The notes under the pieces are model-generated. The model did not search any database. It was not told where the DNA came from and saw only the letters and a list, made by a program, of their open reading frames with translations. Positions 1 through 11,749 of a stretch of 64,000 nt of DNA are shown here, in pieces. The DNA comes from Magnolia sinica. Lineage: Eukaryota; Streptophyta; Magnoliopsida; Magnoliales; Magnoliaceae. Made by a program: the position numbers and the translations under genes. Location of the stretch: assembly GCF_029962835.1 (NCBI RefSeq), contig NC_080574.1, forward strand, positions 24,278,001 to 24,342,000, written 5' to 3'. The first letter of the stretch is position 1. Each line of letters begins with the position of its first letter.

Positions 1-517
1 CACATTAGCGCATTTGGCAAAGAGAGAAGGGCAGATTAACAAATGTAAGAGGCTCCTATTAGTCTATAATACAACTTATCAAAAGATGACAAGAAGGTTT
101 CAATAACAGTTATTCAAGGGATATTGAGGACAACAAATACCAATACTTAAACATGACAATGAAGCAAAGATACCATTTGTCTGGGAGTTTTTGCAATCTG
201 ATTGCTTTGTTCAATCGCAAAAATGGGCCATCAACTCTCCACAATCAAGATTCCTCTAATATCGGCATAATTACAGAAAGGTTAGCTAAGAGCGAGAAAT
301 AAGTCAATTGAATTAACAACTGCCCTAAAGATTCGATACCTTGCAAATTGCCATGCCCAATTGGGGAAGAAAGTTAATTGTCTACAGTTGCTACAAAACA
401 AACACAAAACCAGTCGGAAATCAATTCCGTGCCTCGTGGTTGAGACCACATATTCAAAACCACCTTCCCTAAACTTTCATATTGATCAGCGGATTACTCA
501 AGTGTAGAGATATCTTG
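1..517. other. 3' flank of the GDPD gene
   Basis: A-rich, low-complexity sequence downstream of the GDPD stop codon. It presumably holds the 3' UTR and the start of intergenic DNA. No canonical AATAAA could be tied to the minus-strand transcript, and no other gene or repeat was recognised. Confidence 0.35.
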
Positions 518-3500
518 TCACGGTAGACTGAAACCCGCCTCGAGGCATTCTGTTTTGATTGTTTGCATCAAGCGTTGAAGAAGGGAGGGTTGGTTTGTAA
601 CAATGCCATCTACACGTTCGGCCAACATTTTCTTCATGGAATCCTCATCATCAACAGTCCAAGCATATACTTTCTTACCCCTCCTGTTAAAAAGGAATAC
701 TGTAAGCAAGATACATATGCATGTATAATAATGATCGCCTACAACAGTTGTAGGTTGGGTTAACATACCATCTGTCCCATGTATTAATGTGCCACATGCA
801 GGACATCCAACCCATGCAGAAGGTGGGCCTACCATGAAGATCATGTGGATTACCAATCAGGCCAGTCCCTTAACTAGACAGACCACCCTGTGTGGAAAAA
901 CCGATGGCTTAGATCAGACCTTATGGTCGTACATGCCCTGTCTGATGAGCAGACATGCATGTTTTCTATGCCAGGTGATCTTCCTGATGGCCTGGTGGAC
1001 CCGACATTTTGCACAGCTTGGATGTCTTGATTGTATGTTAACTGGTTGTAGGTGCTCATTACTTATGTGCACGTGAGTTGGTACAAAACCACATCCATGA
1101 AGACATTAACTTTCTGATGCTAAATGAGGGCCGTACCCATGCGAGATTCTCACAAGTTTCTCATCAATTAAAGGGTAATAGACACCAATAACCCCAGCAC
1201 GTTTCATCCTCAGCAAGTTAGTTCTAGCACCAGTTGAAGGGTCCCTCATGACGATGTATCCTACCTGCAAAAAAGATCAGCATCCCCACCAACTTAGCGA
1301 AATGCATAAATATTTGTCAAGCCTCTCTTTATGTGGCTAGTTGTGATCAAAGCAGACAGAAATCTTCTTGAATTCACCCCACTGATAAGACCCAGAGGCA
1401 AGGCCCAAGGCCCTACCTTGCAACAAGCTGGACATTTACAGATATATGCATGTACCAATTAACATGCAGGCCTAGCTTTGGAATCTTGCAATTTCAAGAT
1501 ATTTCAGGTCTTAAAATAGTAAATTTTAAGCCTCTCATTTCCACTGCCAAACCTTGAGGAATAACTTGCTGCTAACACTTCCAGTATCCAAGGGCGCACA
1601 GCACCAAGGCATGGATCCAAGGTGCCAGTTGGTGCTATGGTCCTAGGTTTATTGCCTTGATCTTCACAAGAAAGACCTGGGGTCCTTGGAGACTAGGTAG
1701 CATCAATGACAAGATATGGGATACTCTGGGTTTTATATGTTTTCTTTCGAGATGTTTTCATAGGAGGCTAATGAAGTGGAGGGAAATCTCATAAAGTAGT
1801 TTTTCTCTGGACTTTCACTTCGTATCTAGCAATCTCTTCCCTTTTGGTCTACTTTAGTAAATGCTCTTATTTATCAAGAAAAAAATTCAATAAAACAGTC
1901 ATGATAAAATGCGGAGAAGTCAATCTTACCGTAACATTTTGCGAGAGTCTAATTACATCCCTTCCTAAAATGTCACTTTTCGCCCATATAAGACAATTTG
2001 TACATTTTGTTTCCTTGACCTGCCATAACCCGTAGTGAGATTCTCAGTCTGTATAAGTTAGATAATACCTTCATTATTAAAAGATGTGTTCATCAATGTT
2101 CATAAACTACAACTTGACTCAGAAATCAGTCCTTGATTTCCAAAAATGATGCAACAAGCTCCATTAAAACTCTTTAAGAACTGGTATTTGGACTTGGTAA
2201 TCAGAACCCAGCCAAAGGTTGCCCTATTTCCAAATCAATCAGTGAGCTTTTACACATTTACTATTCATGTTAAGAACACAAATTTGATATGTATGGCATT
2301 TGAAGACTATACATAAATATAATGTTAAGATGTCTAACAAGAAGGGAAAAAGAGATTGAAAAAATGTGTAAGAATATTTTCTTAGGCCCTGTTTGGCTGC
2401 CACTTAAAAACGAGTTCATCTCATTTTAGTTGACAGTAATTATGTGTTAGAGATTTTAGTAAGGATTAAAAATAATCTTGATAACTGATAATTTTATAAA
2501 CTACAATCTCTAATACATGATAACTGTTAACTAAAATGAGATGAAATCATTTTTTGAGTGGAAACCAAATGGCGCCTTAATTTACTAATAGTCATTTGAT
2601 ACGTGAACTCTGTCAGTCTGTTGGCAGATCCTAACAGACAACTAAACAGTGCTTCAAACAAATATTTAAAAACCTATACTCAACTGCAGTGATTGATCTG
2701 GCCAGGATCAGAGCACGAAGTCCCTAATAAACAAATTCACATTTTGTCCTTTTCCATTTTGGGTCTGTAATGAAAATTTTAAACGAACCTTCAGAAAGCC
2801 AATCCCTATATACTCAAGAGTTCAGCCTATATACCCAACATATAGGGAAACAAAAGGACTTTCCCTTCTTTTTCCATCCTCTCCGTTCTCTCCAATCCTA
2901 AATTTAACCCATCATAATCTTGACTTGTACACTTCAAGCAGTATACTTTTACCAGCAAATTGTTTCATTTTCTTTATTATTATTTTTAATTATTTTCTAT
3001 TTTTAAACAATTTCTCATCAACTCAGCTAAGTCAATTTAAGAAAATATGGAGTTAAACTCTGAATAAGCAGATCAGTTGCTAAGTTCCAACTCCATTCCA
3101 AGTTTTTAAACATTGCTTTCAGTATATCTTCTAAAAAATTGAAGTATGTCAGAAAGAAGAATGGTGAAAAACCAAATTAATGATAAGCAAAGAATTACTT
3201 ACAACAGAAAGTATATCAGCCGCTAGCCCTTTCTCATATGATGGAGGTCCAACTTTTGCATCCAGAATCACCTGCCTAACAGATTTTGATATTAACTGCA
3301 AACAATCCATTAGAATTTGTCAGAAGCTCAATTATTTTATGTATATTAGCTATAAAGGACACCTATATATAAAGCGGGATGGTTATTAGTCCTCAACAGC
3401 ACTACCACCTATGCTACAAATCGGGATGGCTACGAGTCCTCAACAGCACTACAACTAGAGAGTGGATTGGCAATATTGTCATATATTTATCGAGAAGCTC

Positions 3501-6500
3501 TATACACATAAAAACATAACTAAATGCAAAGTTACAAACAATGAACTGCACCATGGCAGCGAATACACTAATTGCAAATTGCAAGTGGATTAGTTTATCA
3601 TTTAACGTAGTGCCCTTATCAAGAAAAATAGAGAGGAAAAGAAAATAAAACAGCAGAAGTAGCTGTGTAGAATACCGTTAAAGCATCTTCAACAGTAGGG
3701 ACTTTTTGGTTGTGAAACTCTTGTGGGAACTGAAAGCCTGCATCCAGTCCTTTTATCTACAACCACAAACTAAAATTCATTCGCTTCAATGACGAGTGCC
3801 TTGATAACTAACAGTAGATAACAGGTTTCCAAGACCTTTCCCATAAAATCTTCATAAAAGGAAAATTCATTACAAAACTAGGGCAGGACAGTTCGCGATC
3901 CGACTCATTTCATTTCTGCTTCCTTCCAAATTATCTTTCTCTTTCATTTCCCTCCCTTTCTCTCCCTCTCTTTTTGTGCACACCACAAAAAGGAAGAGAG
4001 TAGCTAGAGATTATTCTGCACCTATGCTGATGGTGAGTTGGTGACATAAATCAATATTTAGTTTCTTTCTGCAGGAAACTGAAGCTTTAAAATATATATA
4101 TATTTTTTTAAAAGAGCATTTCAAACCTTTCATCTTAATCATATTATGGTTGTTTTCCATGGTCACAGGTATTTGTAGTTCTTGACATTAAGGCATATTT
4201 GTATTATCACATTGCATGAAAATGCATTTCATGCATTCCAAAATGGGGAAGGAAATATAGGAATTTCATCTTATTCAACAGAATATCATGCCAAATACAG
4301 TACATGAAAGGCTGGTTCATTCATTTAGCTGGGTCATTTTTTAATACTAGGGCAGTGAATTCTCACCTCATTCATGTTGAAATACCCAACTTTTGCAGTG
4401 GAGTTACCAGACATCCGCTGCAGATCCCTGCCTGTGTCATGTAAGAATTAAATCTACAAGTAGTTTGAAGTAATTCCAAATATGACAAAAGGGACCCAGA
4501 GCAGACATATACCCAGATTTTTATATCATTATATAACAAGATATGAAAATACACTTCCCCAAAAAATGGTGAAAACATGCCTTTCGCTCTCTAGTATCTG
4601 TACATGAATGATTTTCCATGCAGAAAAGCACTAAAACTTCAGAGAAAAAGAAAATGTCCAAAACTTTCTGATATACTTGGAACTTGGCTCAGTCAACTTG
4701 GTTTTCCTAGATTCACTGAGTCCAAACTATGAATCTATAATTTAAAGAAAGAAAAAAGAAGAAGAAGAAGAAGAATGAATCTACAAAGAAATCAGCTGAG
4801 TTGGTAACTGAATTGGACAAAGTTTGGCTTGGCCAATCGACTTCTAACTCAAACCTGGATTTGCAATGTTGGGCTGAAGCTTGAAAACATGCCAATTTAT
4901 TCTTAGTGGTTACTAAATAGCCAAATGGGCGTTCATTGCTTAAACCCAACTGATGTTTTGATATTGCATTAAATGTTTAAATCCTGGAAGTTATTTCTCC
5001 ATGATGCTGAATCCTGTAAAGTTTACCTCCAGATCAATATTGCCATGCTGTTCAGCAATAATTTAAGGTCTCTTCAGATCAAGGTATTCCATAGCGGTAA
5101 CAGTGGCCATAACGGCCACTGCCGTTACTGCTACGATACGGGCAGTAGCGGCTGTTACGGGCTTTCTTTCCTTTTTTTTTTTCTTTTTTTTTTTTTCTTT
5201 TTTTTTCCTTTTTTTTTTGGAAAAAAAAAAATCTGTTTTGGCCCCATTGCAAGGAAGTTACAGGCTATTTTTTCTGTAATGGCTGTTACAGCCGTTTCGG
5301 CCCCATAATGCGTAATGGTCACTGCCATTTCCATTATCGTTACGTAATGGCCCCGCAACAGCCGTGGTCCATAATGTGGCAAGAAACAGATTTTTTTCAA
5401 AAAAAAAAAGAAAGAAAGAAAGAGGCCGCAAGGCCATTATGGCACTATCGTAATGGCAATGGTGGTGGCCATTACAGCCACCATTACCATGATGGAATAT
5501 GCCTTGCTTCAGATGCATTGAACTTTTAGCCTCTGATGAAGAACATCCTCAGTCTTTTAAAAGATACCTTGGATAAGTAGCCAAGGAGATATTCTCTCAA
5601 AAACTCAAAACTGAAAAGTTCAAAGCATCTAATTAATCCTGGTTGTGAGAAATGCAAGTTATTACCGAACAAATAATAACTGTATCATCTAAATAGAACT
5701 TCACAGTATCTATCACAAACAAGGTAAATGAACTAATGTTCAGCAATGTCAACAAATCGTTTGGATAATTGAATCTGTGCATTGTACATGCATCCATTAT
5801 TTTAAAACAAGTATATTGGTGACTTCCAACTGTGCATATGTTGACATCTTTAAAAGATGGGGGGACTACCATTACAAATATGTTACAAATAAAAATAGTC
5901 AAAAGTTTAACTTAAAAATTATAGGGGAAAATGAAATATACCTGTCATGGAGAGCAAACAGAACTCCATCCAAAGAGCGAGAGACATCAACCTCAATGCA
6001 ATCTACTTGAGAAAGAAGGGCAGCACGATATGCATCCATCTGCAAAACATAGAAGGAAAGTTGATTTTTTTTTCTTCTTCTTCTTCTTCTTCTTTTTTCG
6101 AAAGGCATGGAAGGAAAGTTGATAGTTTACTTACAGCTGGAATGCACATCTACATAACCACGATGGCACTTTCCTTTTGTTTTGTTTAGTTTAGTTTAGT
6201 TTAGTTTAGTTTAGTTTTTTTTTTTTTTTTGTTCAGTTAATATAACAGATCATTGCAGCCAGTTTTTTTATTTCCACAAACCGGACTTTATTTCAGTGTA
6301 TAGGGCTCATGCTGATATATGAGCAAATAAAAAATATAATTCACTAACTGCTTGCAAGTTATCATGGGGGTTCAGATTCCCTTTCTTTTTCCAAGAATTT
6401 GTGTATCTTGGGACATTTGTTAGTCTCTTGCTGGTAATGAAACAACTAACAAGGACAATCTGATTTTGGAGAAACTGGTGTTTTTACTATATGTCAATAT

Positions 6501-9500
6501 GGCTTTTCCAGAAGAATTTCAGCAGTTTTTCCTCACAGTTTGTCGTTATTTGTGCACTACCCTAATCTACCATTAGTGTATCTATATCCATCTAAACACA
6601 TTTTTGTCTTTTCCATTGAGCTAATATCGCATACAATGATATATCTTTAATACTTATCATTCCATGGAAGCTTTACCATGTCATGCGTGCTGAGGCCTAG
6701 GGTTGCCATGTCTACCCTCTCAAGTCTGAGTTTGGAGACCAAATTGGCATTGCTAAAATAAGCACTTCCAGAAATTTTAATTCTCAAAAGCAATTATTTG
6801 AGCTTAAATGATTTTGGTTGGGATGTGACAATAATTAATCATTAGGAAGTAATTTCCATATCAGAAATTCTTTCCTAAATGAGGAGTGATCCCCAGGAGG
6901 GGTTCAACTCTCAATGGTAAGCGTCTATCGATTTGGCAAATGTATTTAAGAGGTTATCTGTTTATCTATTTGGTGCACCTTTCATTGGCTATTTTGACAC
7001 TCCCTTGTCCCAACTTTCATCTATTTGGTGCACACATGTTAGAGGTCCAAGCAATTCATCAAGTAGGGTACATTATGAACATGCCAATTGCCATGGACCA
7101 AAAGTAATATTGGTCCGCTGATCAAGCAGGTCAAACTTGCATGAAAAAAAAAAAGGTCTAACAATCCAAATTCAATGCACATATTTGGCTCACTTGACGA
7201 ATGTATCATCAGATCAGCTGTTGGAAAATACCATTGGATCAGCTGTCGAGCAGTACACATGTCAAAGATCATGTCTGCTCATCAGGAAGGAGACACTATG
7301 AACGTGCCATGGACCAAAATAATATTGGTCCACTGATGAGGCAAGTCAAACTTGTATCAGAAAAAAAAAAAAAAAAACTCCAACTGTCCAAATTCAACGT
7401 ACATGTGTGGCTCTTTTGATGAGTGCAACACCCTGATTATAGGTATATGGCATGTTCATGGTGCCCACTACCTAATCGATGCCATGGATCTGTGATACAT
7501 GTGCCATGTGAGGTGGGGAACCAAGCCCTGAATAAGAGCTGTCATACAGGGTCCAGTGTGGGACAATTTCAAATATGCCCTTCAGAAATAATTTAACCAA
7601 AAGGAATTCCCCGCAAGAAATTGTTTTCATGGTTAAACCAAATGCACCCTGACTTAGGAATGTATTCATGTGTGAATGATACAGCTGCCTTGAACAGAAA
7701 TACGTTTGGTGACTTCTAACATTGATGAAAGAATGTTCAACTTGTCACCATCTCCTGGGAAATATGGGTATCTCACCAACTGCGATTAGGAATGTATATT
7801 AATGATGCTGCTGATAAATAAATAAATAAATAAAAACTAGATTAATGAGGTGGAAGGGGTGGTGTAACCCAAGGAAACATAAGCAATGTTCCTGAATAGA
7901 TGCAGGAGAATAGAAGACATAATTTTAGAAGATTGCTGCCAGAAGAGTATTCTACCTAATCTTTCGAAAAAAAAAAAAAAAGTGTATACTAAACAAGTCG
8001 GAAACTCAAGCCTTGTATGAAAAATAAATAAAGGCGAATCGTGTCTCCTCTACCTTATTCAGATGAGAAATACATAAAAACACTATTTCTATCGACATGT
8101 AACAATATGATTTGCTGTTTTCCAAGCTAATGCTTCTCATAAACATATTTAAATTCAAAGAATGCTCCACCCAATAATTACCAGAAAAACTTCATGAAGT
8201 AAACCCTTTTTTTTTTTTTTTTTTTAAATGATAACTCCCTGATCTAAACATTAAATTTGATACTTTAAACACCAAATGAAGGTAACAGCAACATTTTTAG
8301 AGTCATTGGTTCAAATTCAATAGTAGGTAAAACCGAAGTTATCAAAAATTGCATGACAATGTTTTATTGAAACGTGGGAGCTAATGTATCAGAGAGCCTC
8401 TGCATGGCTTCCCCCTTTGTTATATAAACAAAACTTGGAGGTGGTAGTTAAGCAGTTATTATTGGCTCATTTTTAGACACCATGCAAATAGCACCAATCC
8501 ATCACATTTACCACGCCCCCATCCAATGCAAGTGGCGTTTACAAGAACCAGACTCCAAATAATAAGTTATACAATCAATGAGATACGAAGTGAATTAGCC
8601 TATACAAATCCTAGTCAATGAAACATCATTACCTGAGATCGAGGTGTAGTAAAAAGGTCCATAACTTGTACTCCACATTTTGTGTCACTAAGTTACAAAT
8701 ATCATGATTGTCATTGTTGGCCATGCCACATGTTCCGTACAGGCCTAGTCCCAAACCTTTTTCATGTATATCCTCAAAGGTCTTCCATAAAATTATTGGC
8801 TCATTTTTAGACACCATGCAAGTAGCACCAATCCATCACATTTACCATGCCCCCATCCAATGCAAGTGGCGTTTACAAGAACCAGACTCCAAATAATAAG
8901 GTATACAATCAATGAGATACGAAGTGAATTAGCTTATACAAATCCTAGTCAATGAAACATCATTACCTGAGATCGAGGTGTAGTAAAAAGGTCCATAACT
9001 TGTACTCCACATTTTGTGTCGCTAAGTTACAAATATCATGATTGTCATTGTTGGCTATGCCACATGTTCCGTACAGGCCTAGTCCCAAACCTTTTTCATG
9101 TATATCCTCAAAGGTCTTCCATAAAATTAGTCTACTTCATTTATTTTTTCTTCTTTTTTCTTTTCTTTTCTTCTTCTTCTTCTTCTTCTTTTTTCTCGCA
9201 CCAATTGTTATTATGATCACTGGATCCAATAGCAATTATCATGGAAGACAAAATGCTGGAAAGATGATCAAATGATAGATGAACCCACAAATTGTTGCAC
9301 ACATACCGTGTTGGGAACCGATTTGCTTGAATCGCCACCATGAGCACATACAAGAGGAGGATCATCAAGCCAACCACACTTCTGCAATTGCATCTGCAAG
9401 AATATGAAGTAAAATGTGAAGGGAAAGTGGATCTATTTTAGTTTTCAATTAATTACAGGAAAAGCAGCCGATAACAAGTCATCTCAAATGAGATTTAGAA

Positions 9501-11535
9501 TAATATCATCTGACATTCGGTATTGCCTGAGTTGTATCAGCTTCCATGACTCCATCTGCAACAAAATGAGTTACCAAACTGAAACATCACCAAAATCGAT
9601 GACACAGCCTGGATATGGACAAGTCAGGGCGAGTTGAAAAGGTATTGGACCATGGGTGAGTTGTACTCTAAAAATCGCTACTTAATTCCAGAATGAGAAT
9701 GAACCAAAGCAAGTACACATTTGCTGGTATCCTAAGGAAAAACAATTAACTCCTCCAACACAATCCTTGCTATAGCCCCAAAAAAGGTAGATATGATCAA
9801 TGAGCAGTCACAAGCCTATGTTCCTAGCAATGATAGAGAATCTGATTTTATTATTATTATTATTTGGAAGATATAATAGAGTATATTATTACAACCCAAA
9901 ATAATAACAAAATTATTTGATCCAACAATTTCAAGAAGGGAGATGCCAAAAGAATCTTTCGACACCATTGTTTCAACAAACAGTAGAAAAACTGAAATAC
10001 CCAAGGGAAAGTTTGAAATTATATTTATTTTGTTTGACTGCAAGCTGGTCATTACTGACAATTAGAGCACTTTTGTCTGCATTTTTTTATTTTTTTTCAT
10101 TGACTTTTGTTTGTATCTTATATGTACCATATTGTTTGGTGATCATAGCCAACCCCAATTAAACGGGACAAGGCTTAGATGATGATGATTCTTTGAATGA
10201 TCAACAATAGCCAAAAGCTATCTGTTAAGAACCTAATGGTCCCAACCAATACACCAAAAGCCTCAGGACTGATGAAACGCATTAAGCTAGGTCCTTAAAC
10301 CTCTGGGTTCCGTAACACACTACCACACTCTGCAGCCGGTGTCCATGTAGGTCCACTCTATGGCAGCACTCACTATGGCCTATGTCCAGGTGGCCCTATC
10401 CACACTGTGGTGGCTCACTCTAGACCAGGTTGCCCTTTCCACAGGTCGCCCCTTCTAGGACTTGAACATTGGGCGTGCTGTTGGCTTTGATACCAAATGA
10501 TGAGAACCTAATCAACACTCTAAAATCCTCGGTAATGATGCAAAATGCCAAGCTACGCCCTTAACTACTAGCAATCGTAACAAAATCCCTCATTTCTTTA
10601 TACACAATTGAAAATGAGGGAAATCATTTGAAATTACTATTAAGAATTGCCAGAAGCACATGTTCTGAGGTTTCAATTTGAGCATATGTTCATTTCATTG
10701 TAGCCAAAAAACTGCTCCATGATGCAATCCAGACCGTCAAATCAAAGATCTTTCGATTGTCGAATTCAAAGCACTGCTCTTCTCTTTTAACATGCCACCG
10801 ACCATACGGTTCTAACCACCCAAGCAGGCGTGCATTTTGCTGTATAGATAATGGCATAAAACATTGAAACAGTGGCAGAGTATGGCAATCCATAGGAATG
10901 CACCCAACGACTGTACACACAGCATCTACATACGTCAATCCAAAACGTCAAACTGTGGGGCCCACTCCATATAGAACATATCTGTATCTGATTAGAGGAT
11001 GATCCTTGTCCCCTATTCACATGCGGGACATGTGTGTGAAAGATCTTCACCGTTCAGTAGGTGGGGACCGCCGTGAAAATGCTCTCAGGAAAAAATCGGG
11101 GCGATGCACTTTGCAGATGGGCCACGAGTGCATGACAAAAGTTAACGGTTAGAATGAAAAGGGTTCGAGTCCAGCGTGTAGCCCAAATGATGAGTGGACC
11201 AGCTTGATTTTCGAGGTAGGGCATGTTTAAGGTGAGCCCCACCTGAAGAAAGGTTCTGATCACATCCAAATCTGGAAAGGAAACCAGGAGAGCTTTGTTG
11301 AATCTTCTACATGAAGAAATCAATAGGAGAAATACAAAGAAGAAGAAGAGGAAGAGAAAACCTGGTGAAATCGTCTCAATCGGAAATGGAAGAAAATAGG
11401 AGGGATGAAAGCTATGAATCCAATAATCAAAAGCAATCGGAGAAATCTCTTGGAAGAAAATCTCAGAAATCGCTTCCACAGCCGACTGTGAAGCGAGCGC
11501 TGGGGCTGTTTCTTCCTCTGTTTCGGTATCGCCAT
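518..11535 (-). CDS. GDPD4: GDPD4-type glycerophosphodiester phosphodiesterase, nine exons, 317 aa
   Basis: Family role: hydrolyses glycerophosphodiesters such as glycerophosphocholine to glycerol 3-phosphate plus the free alcohol, in phospholipid and phosphate recycling. Exons in transcript order: 11535-11362, 9393-9307, 6039-5942, 4427-4367, 3756-3676, 3271-3203, 2019-1930, 1264-1137, 683-518. All introns are GT-AG, phases agree, and the total is 954 nt ending in TGA. Residues 1-30 are basic and about 31-50 form one membrane segment, so it is probably a type II membrane protein. The barrel follows: CAHGGD with catalytic His76, metal ligands Glu103 and Asp105 in CIEVDVS, second His118 in ALHDR, KVGPP near 174, WAKSD near 202, YAWTVDD near 268, GIVTNQP near 289. 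ATG 11535 was chosen because it directly precedes the basic segment; an in-frame ATG lies at 11628. Length and motif order fit plant GDPD4 (about 330 aa). Expression and localisation are not shown by the sequence. Confidence 0.88.
2385..2576. mobile_element. Tourist-like (PIF/Harbinger) MITE in GDPD intron 6
   Basis: A 192-bp element with inverted ends GGCCCTGTTTGG and CCAAATGGCGCC, flanked on both sides by TTA, the 3-bp target duplication typical of PIF/Harbinger. The arms continue as inverted copies (CATCTCATTTTAGTTGACAG against GTTAACTAAAATGAGATG), so it can fold into a long hairpin. No coding capacity. Confidence 0.75.
3376..3462. repeat. Short tandem duplication, 47-bp period
   Basis: GGGATGGTTATTAGTCC and GGGATGGCTACGAGTCC each begin a unit followed by TCAACAGCACTAC. 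The two units lie in tandem in GDPD intron 5, between exons 5 and 6. No function is evident. Confidence 0.5.
5080..5506. mobile_element. hAT-like fold-back MITE with perfect 8-bp target duplication (GDPD intron 3)
   Basis: A 427-bp element starting CAAGGTATTCCAT and ending ATGGAATATGCCTTG, flanked by the identical 8-bp repeat CTTCAGAT at 5072-5079 and 5507-5514. Its interior consists of repeated GTAATGGCC/GGCCATTAC-type inverted motifs around poly-T and poly-A tracts, so the whole element can form a branched hairpin. No transposase; hAT class is inferred from the 8-bp duplication. Confidence 0.8.
6182..6230. repeat. (TTTAG)n pentanucleotide repeat followed by poly-T
   Basis: About six TTTAG units run into a poly-T tract in GDPD intron 2. 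A TTC/TTT-rich tract at 6065-6097 lies just inside the same intron, next to exon 3. Simple-sequence slippage is the likely origin. Confidence 0.7.
7061..7415. repeat. Degenerate tandem duplication, about 228-bp period (GDPD intron 2)
   Basis: Two related units begin near 7066 (CATTATGAACATGCC) and 7295 (CACTATGAACGTGCC). They share GGACCAAAA, AATATTGGTCC and a poly-A run, followed by CCAAATTCAA. They are diverged and have different poly-A lengths, so the duplication is old. No coding content. Confidence 0.5.
8461..9128. repeat. Recent 334-bp tandem duplication in GDPD intron 2
   Basis: Units 8461-8794 and 8795-9128 are in direct tandem and differ at only about six positions by eye (for example CAAATAGC against CAAGTAGC). 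Each unit carries, on the minus strand, an open stretch including YGTCGMANND-like residues; its product is not recognised. It is not needed for the GDPD protein, because exons 2 and 3 join in frame around it. Confidence 0.85.
10085..10190 (+). mobile_element. 3' tail of an RTE-type LINE (5'-truncated)
   Basis: The sequence ends GATCATAGCCAACCCCAATTAAACGGGACAAGGCTTAGATGATGATGAT. This closely resembles the conserved plant RTE 3' end (AGCCGACCCC...GGGA.AAGGCTT followed by a short-unit tail). No reverse-transcriptase frame is attached, so only the tail survives. A related, more diverged tail lies near 22960-23060. Confidence 0.5.
10226..10582 (-). mobile_element. TRIM-like miniature LTR retrotransposon (GDPD intron 1)
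   Basis: Two related direct repeats read on the minus strand: 10582-10501, starting TGTTACG and ending TTAGGTTCTCA, and 10317-10226, starting TGTTACG and ending TTAGGTTCTTA. Just inside the first, the minus strand reads TGGTATCAAAGCC, which matches the usual initiator-methionine tRNA primer-binding site. The interior is about 180 bp with no gene. The total of about 357 bp fits terminal-repeat retrotransposons in miniature. Repeats are about 70% alike by eye and no target duplication was seen, so the copy is old. Confidence 0.5.
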
Positions 11536-11749
11536 CCCTTTCCTTTTTCCTCTCCAATTCTCAGAGAGAGAGAGCTCCCATTCTTTGTAAGAAATAAAAA
11601 GGGCTCGTGTGATGGCACATGCCAACATGGCACGCGTGTGTAATACTGAAGCTCTTCATCGGCACCACTCCGTGCCCTGCTTCAAAATTAAGGGGGTTCG
11701 CTCTTCGTGCGGGCCTACCCATCTACGATATAATTAGGTTCACTTGACT

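Noticed and set aside
1063..1136. GDPD exon 8 extended to 1063, which gives an apparent one-base frameshift and a stop at 1106-1108
   Set aside because: Ending exon 8 at 1137 with a GTACGG donor gives matching phase, the right spacing to YAWTVDD and an intact 317-aa frame. The frameshift came from choosing a wrong donor.
5158..5420. Long poly-Lys/poly-Phe open frames
   Set aside because: They come from poly-T and poly-A tracts inside the hAT-like MITE.
11054..11557. 167-aa minus-strand frame at the GDPD 5' end
   Set aside because: It is in a different frame from the basic and membrane-spanning exon 1 and shows no conserved motif.
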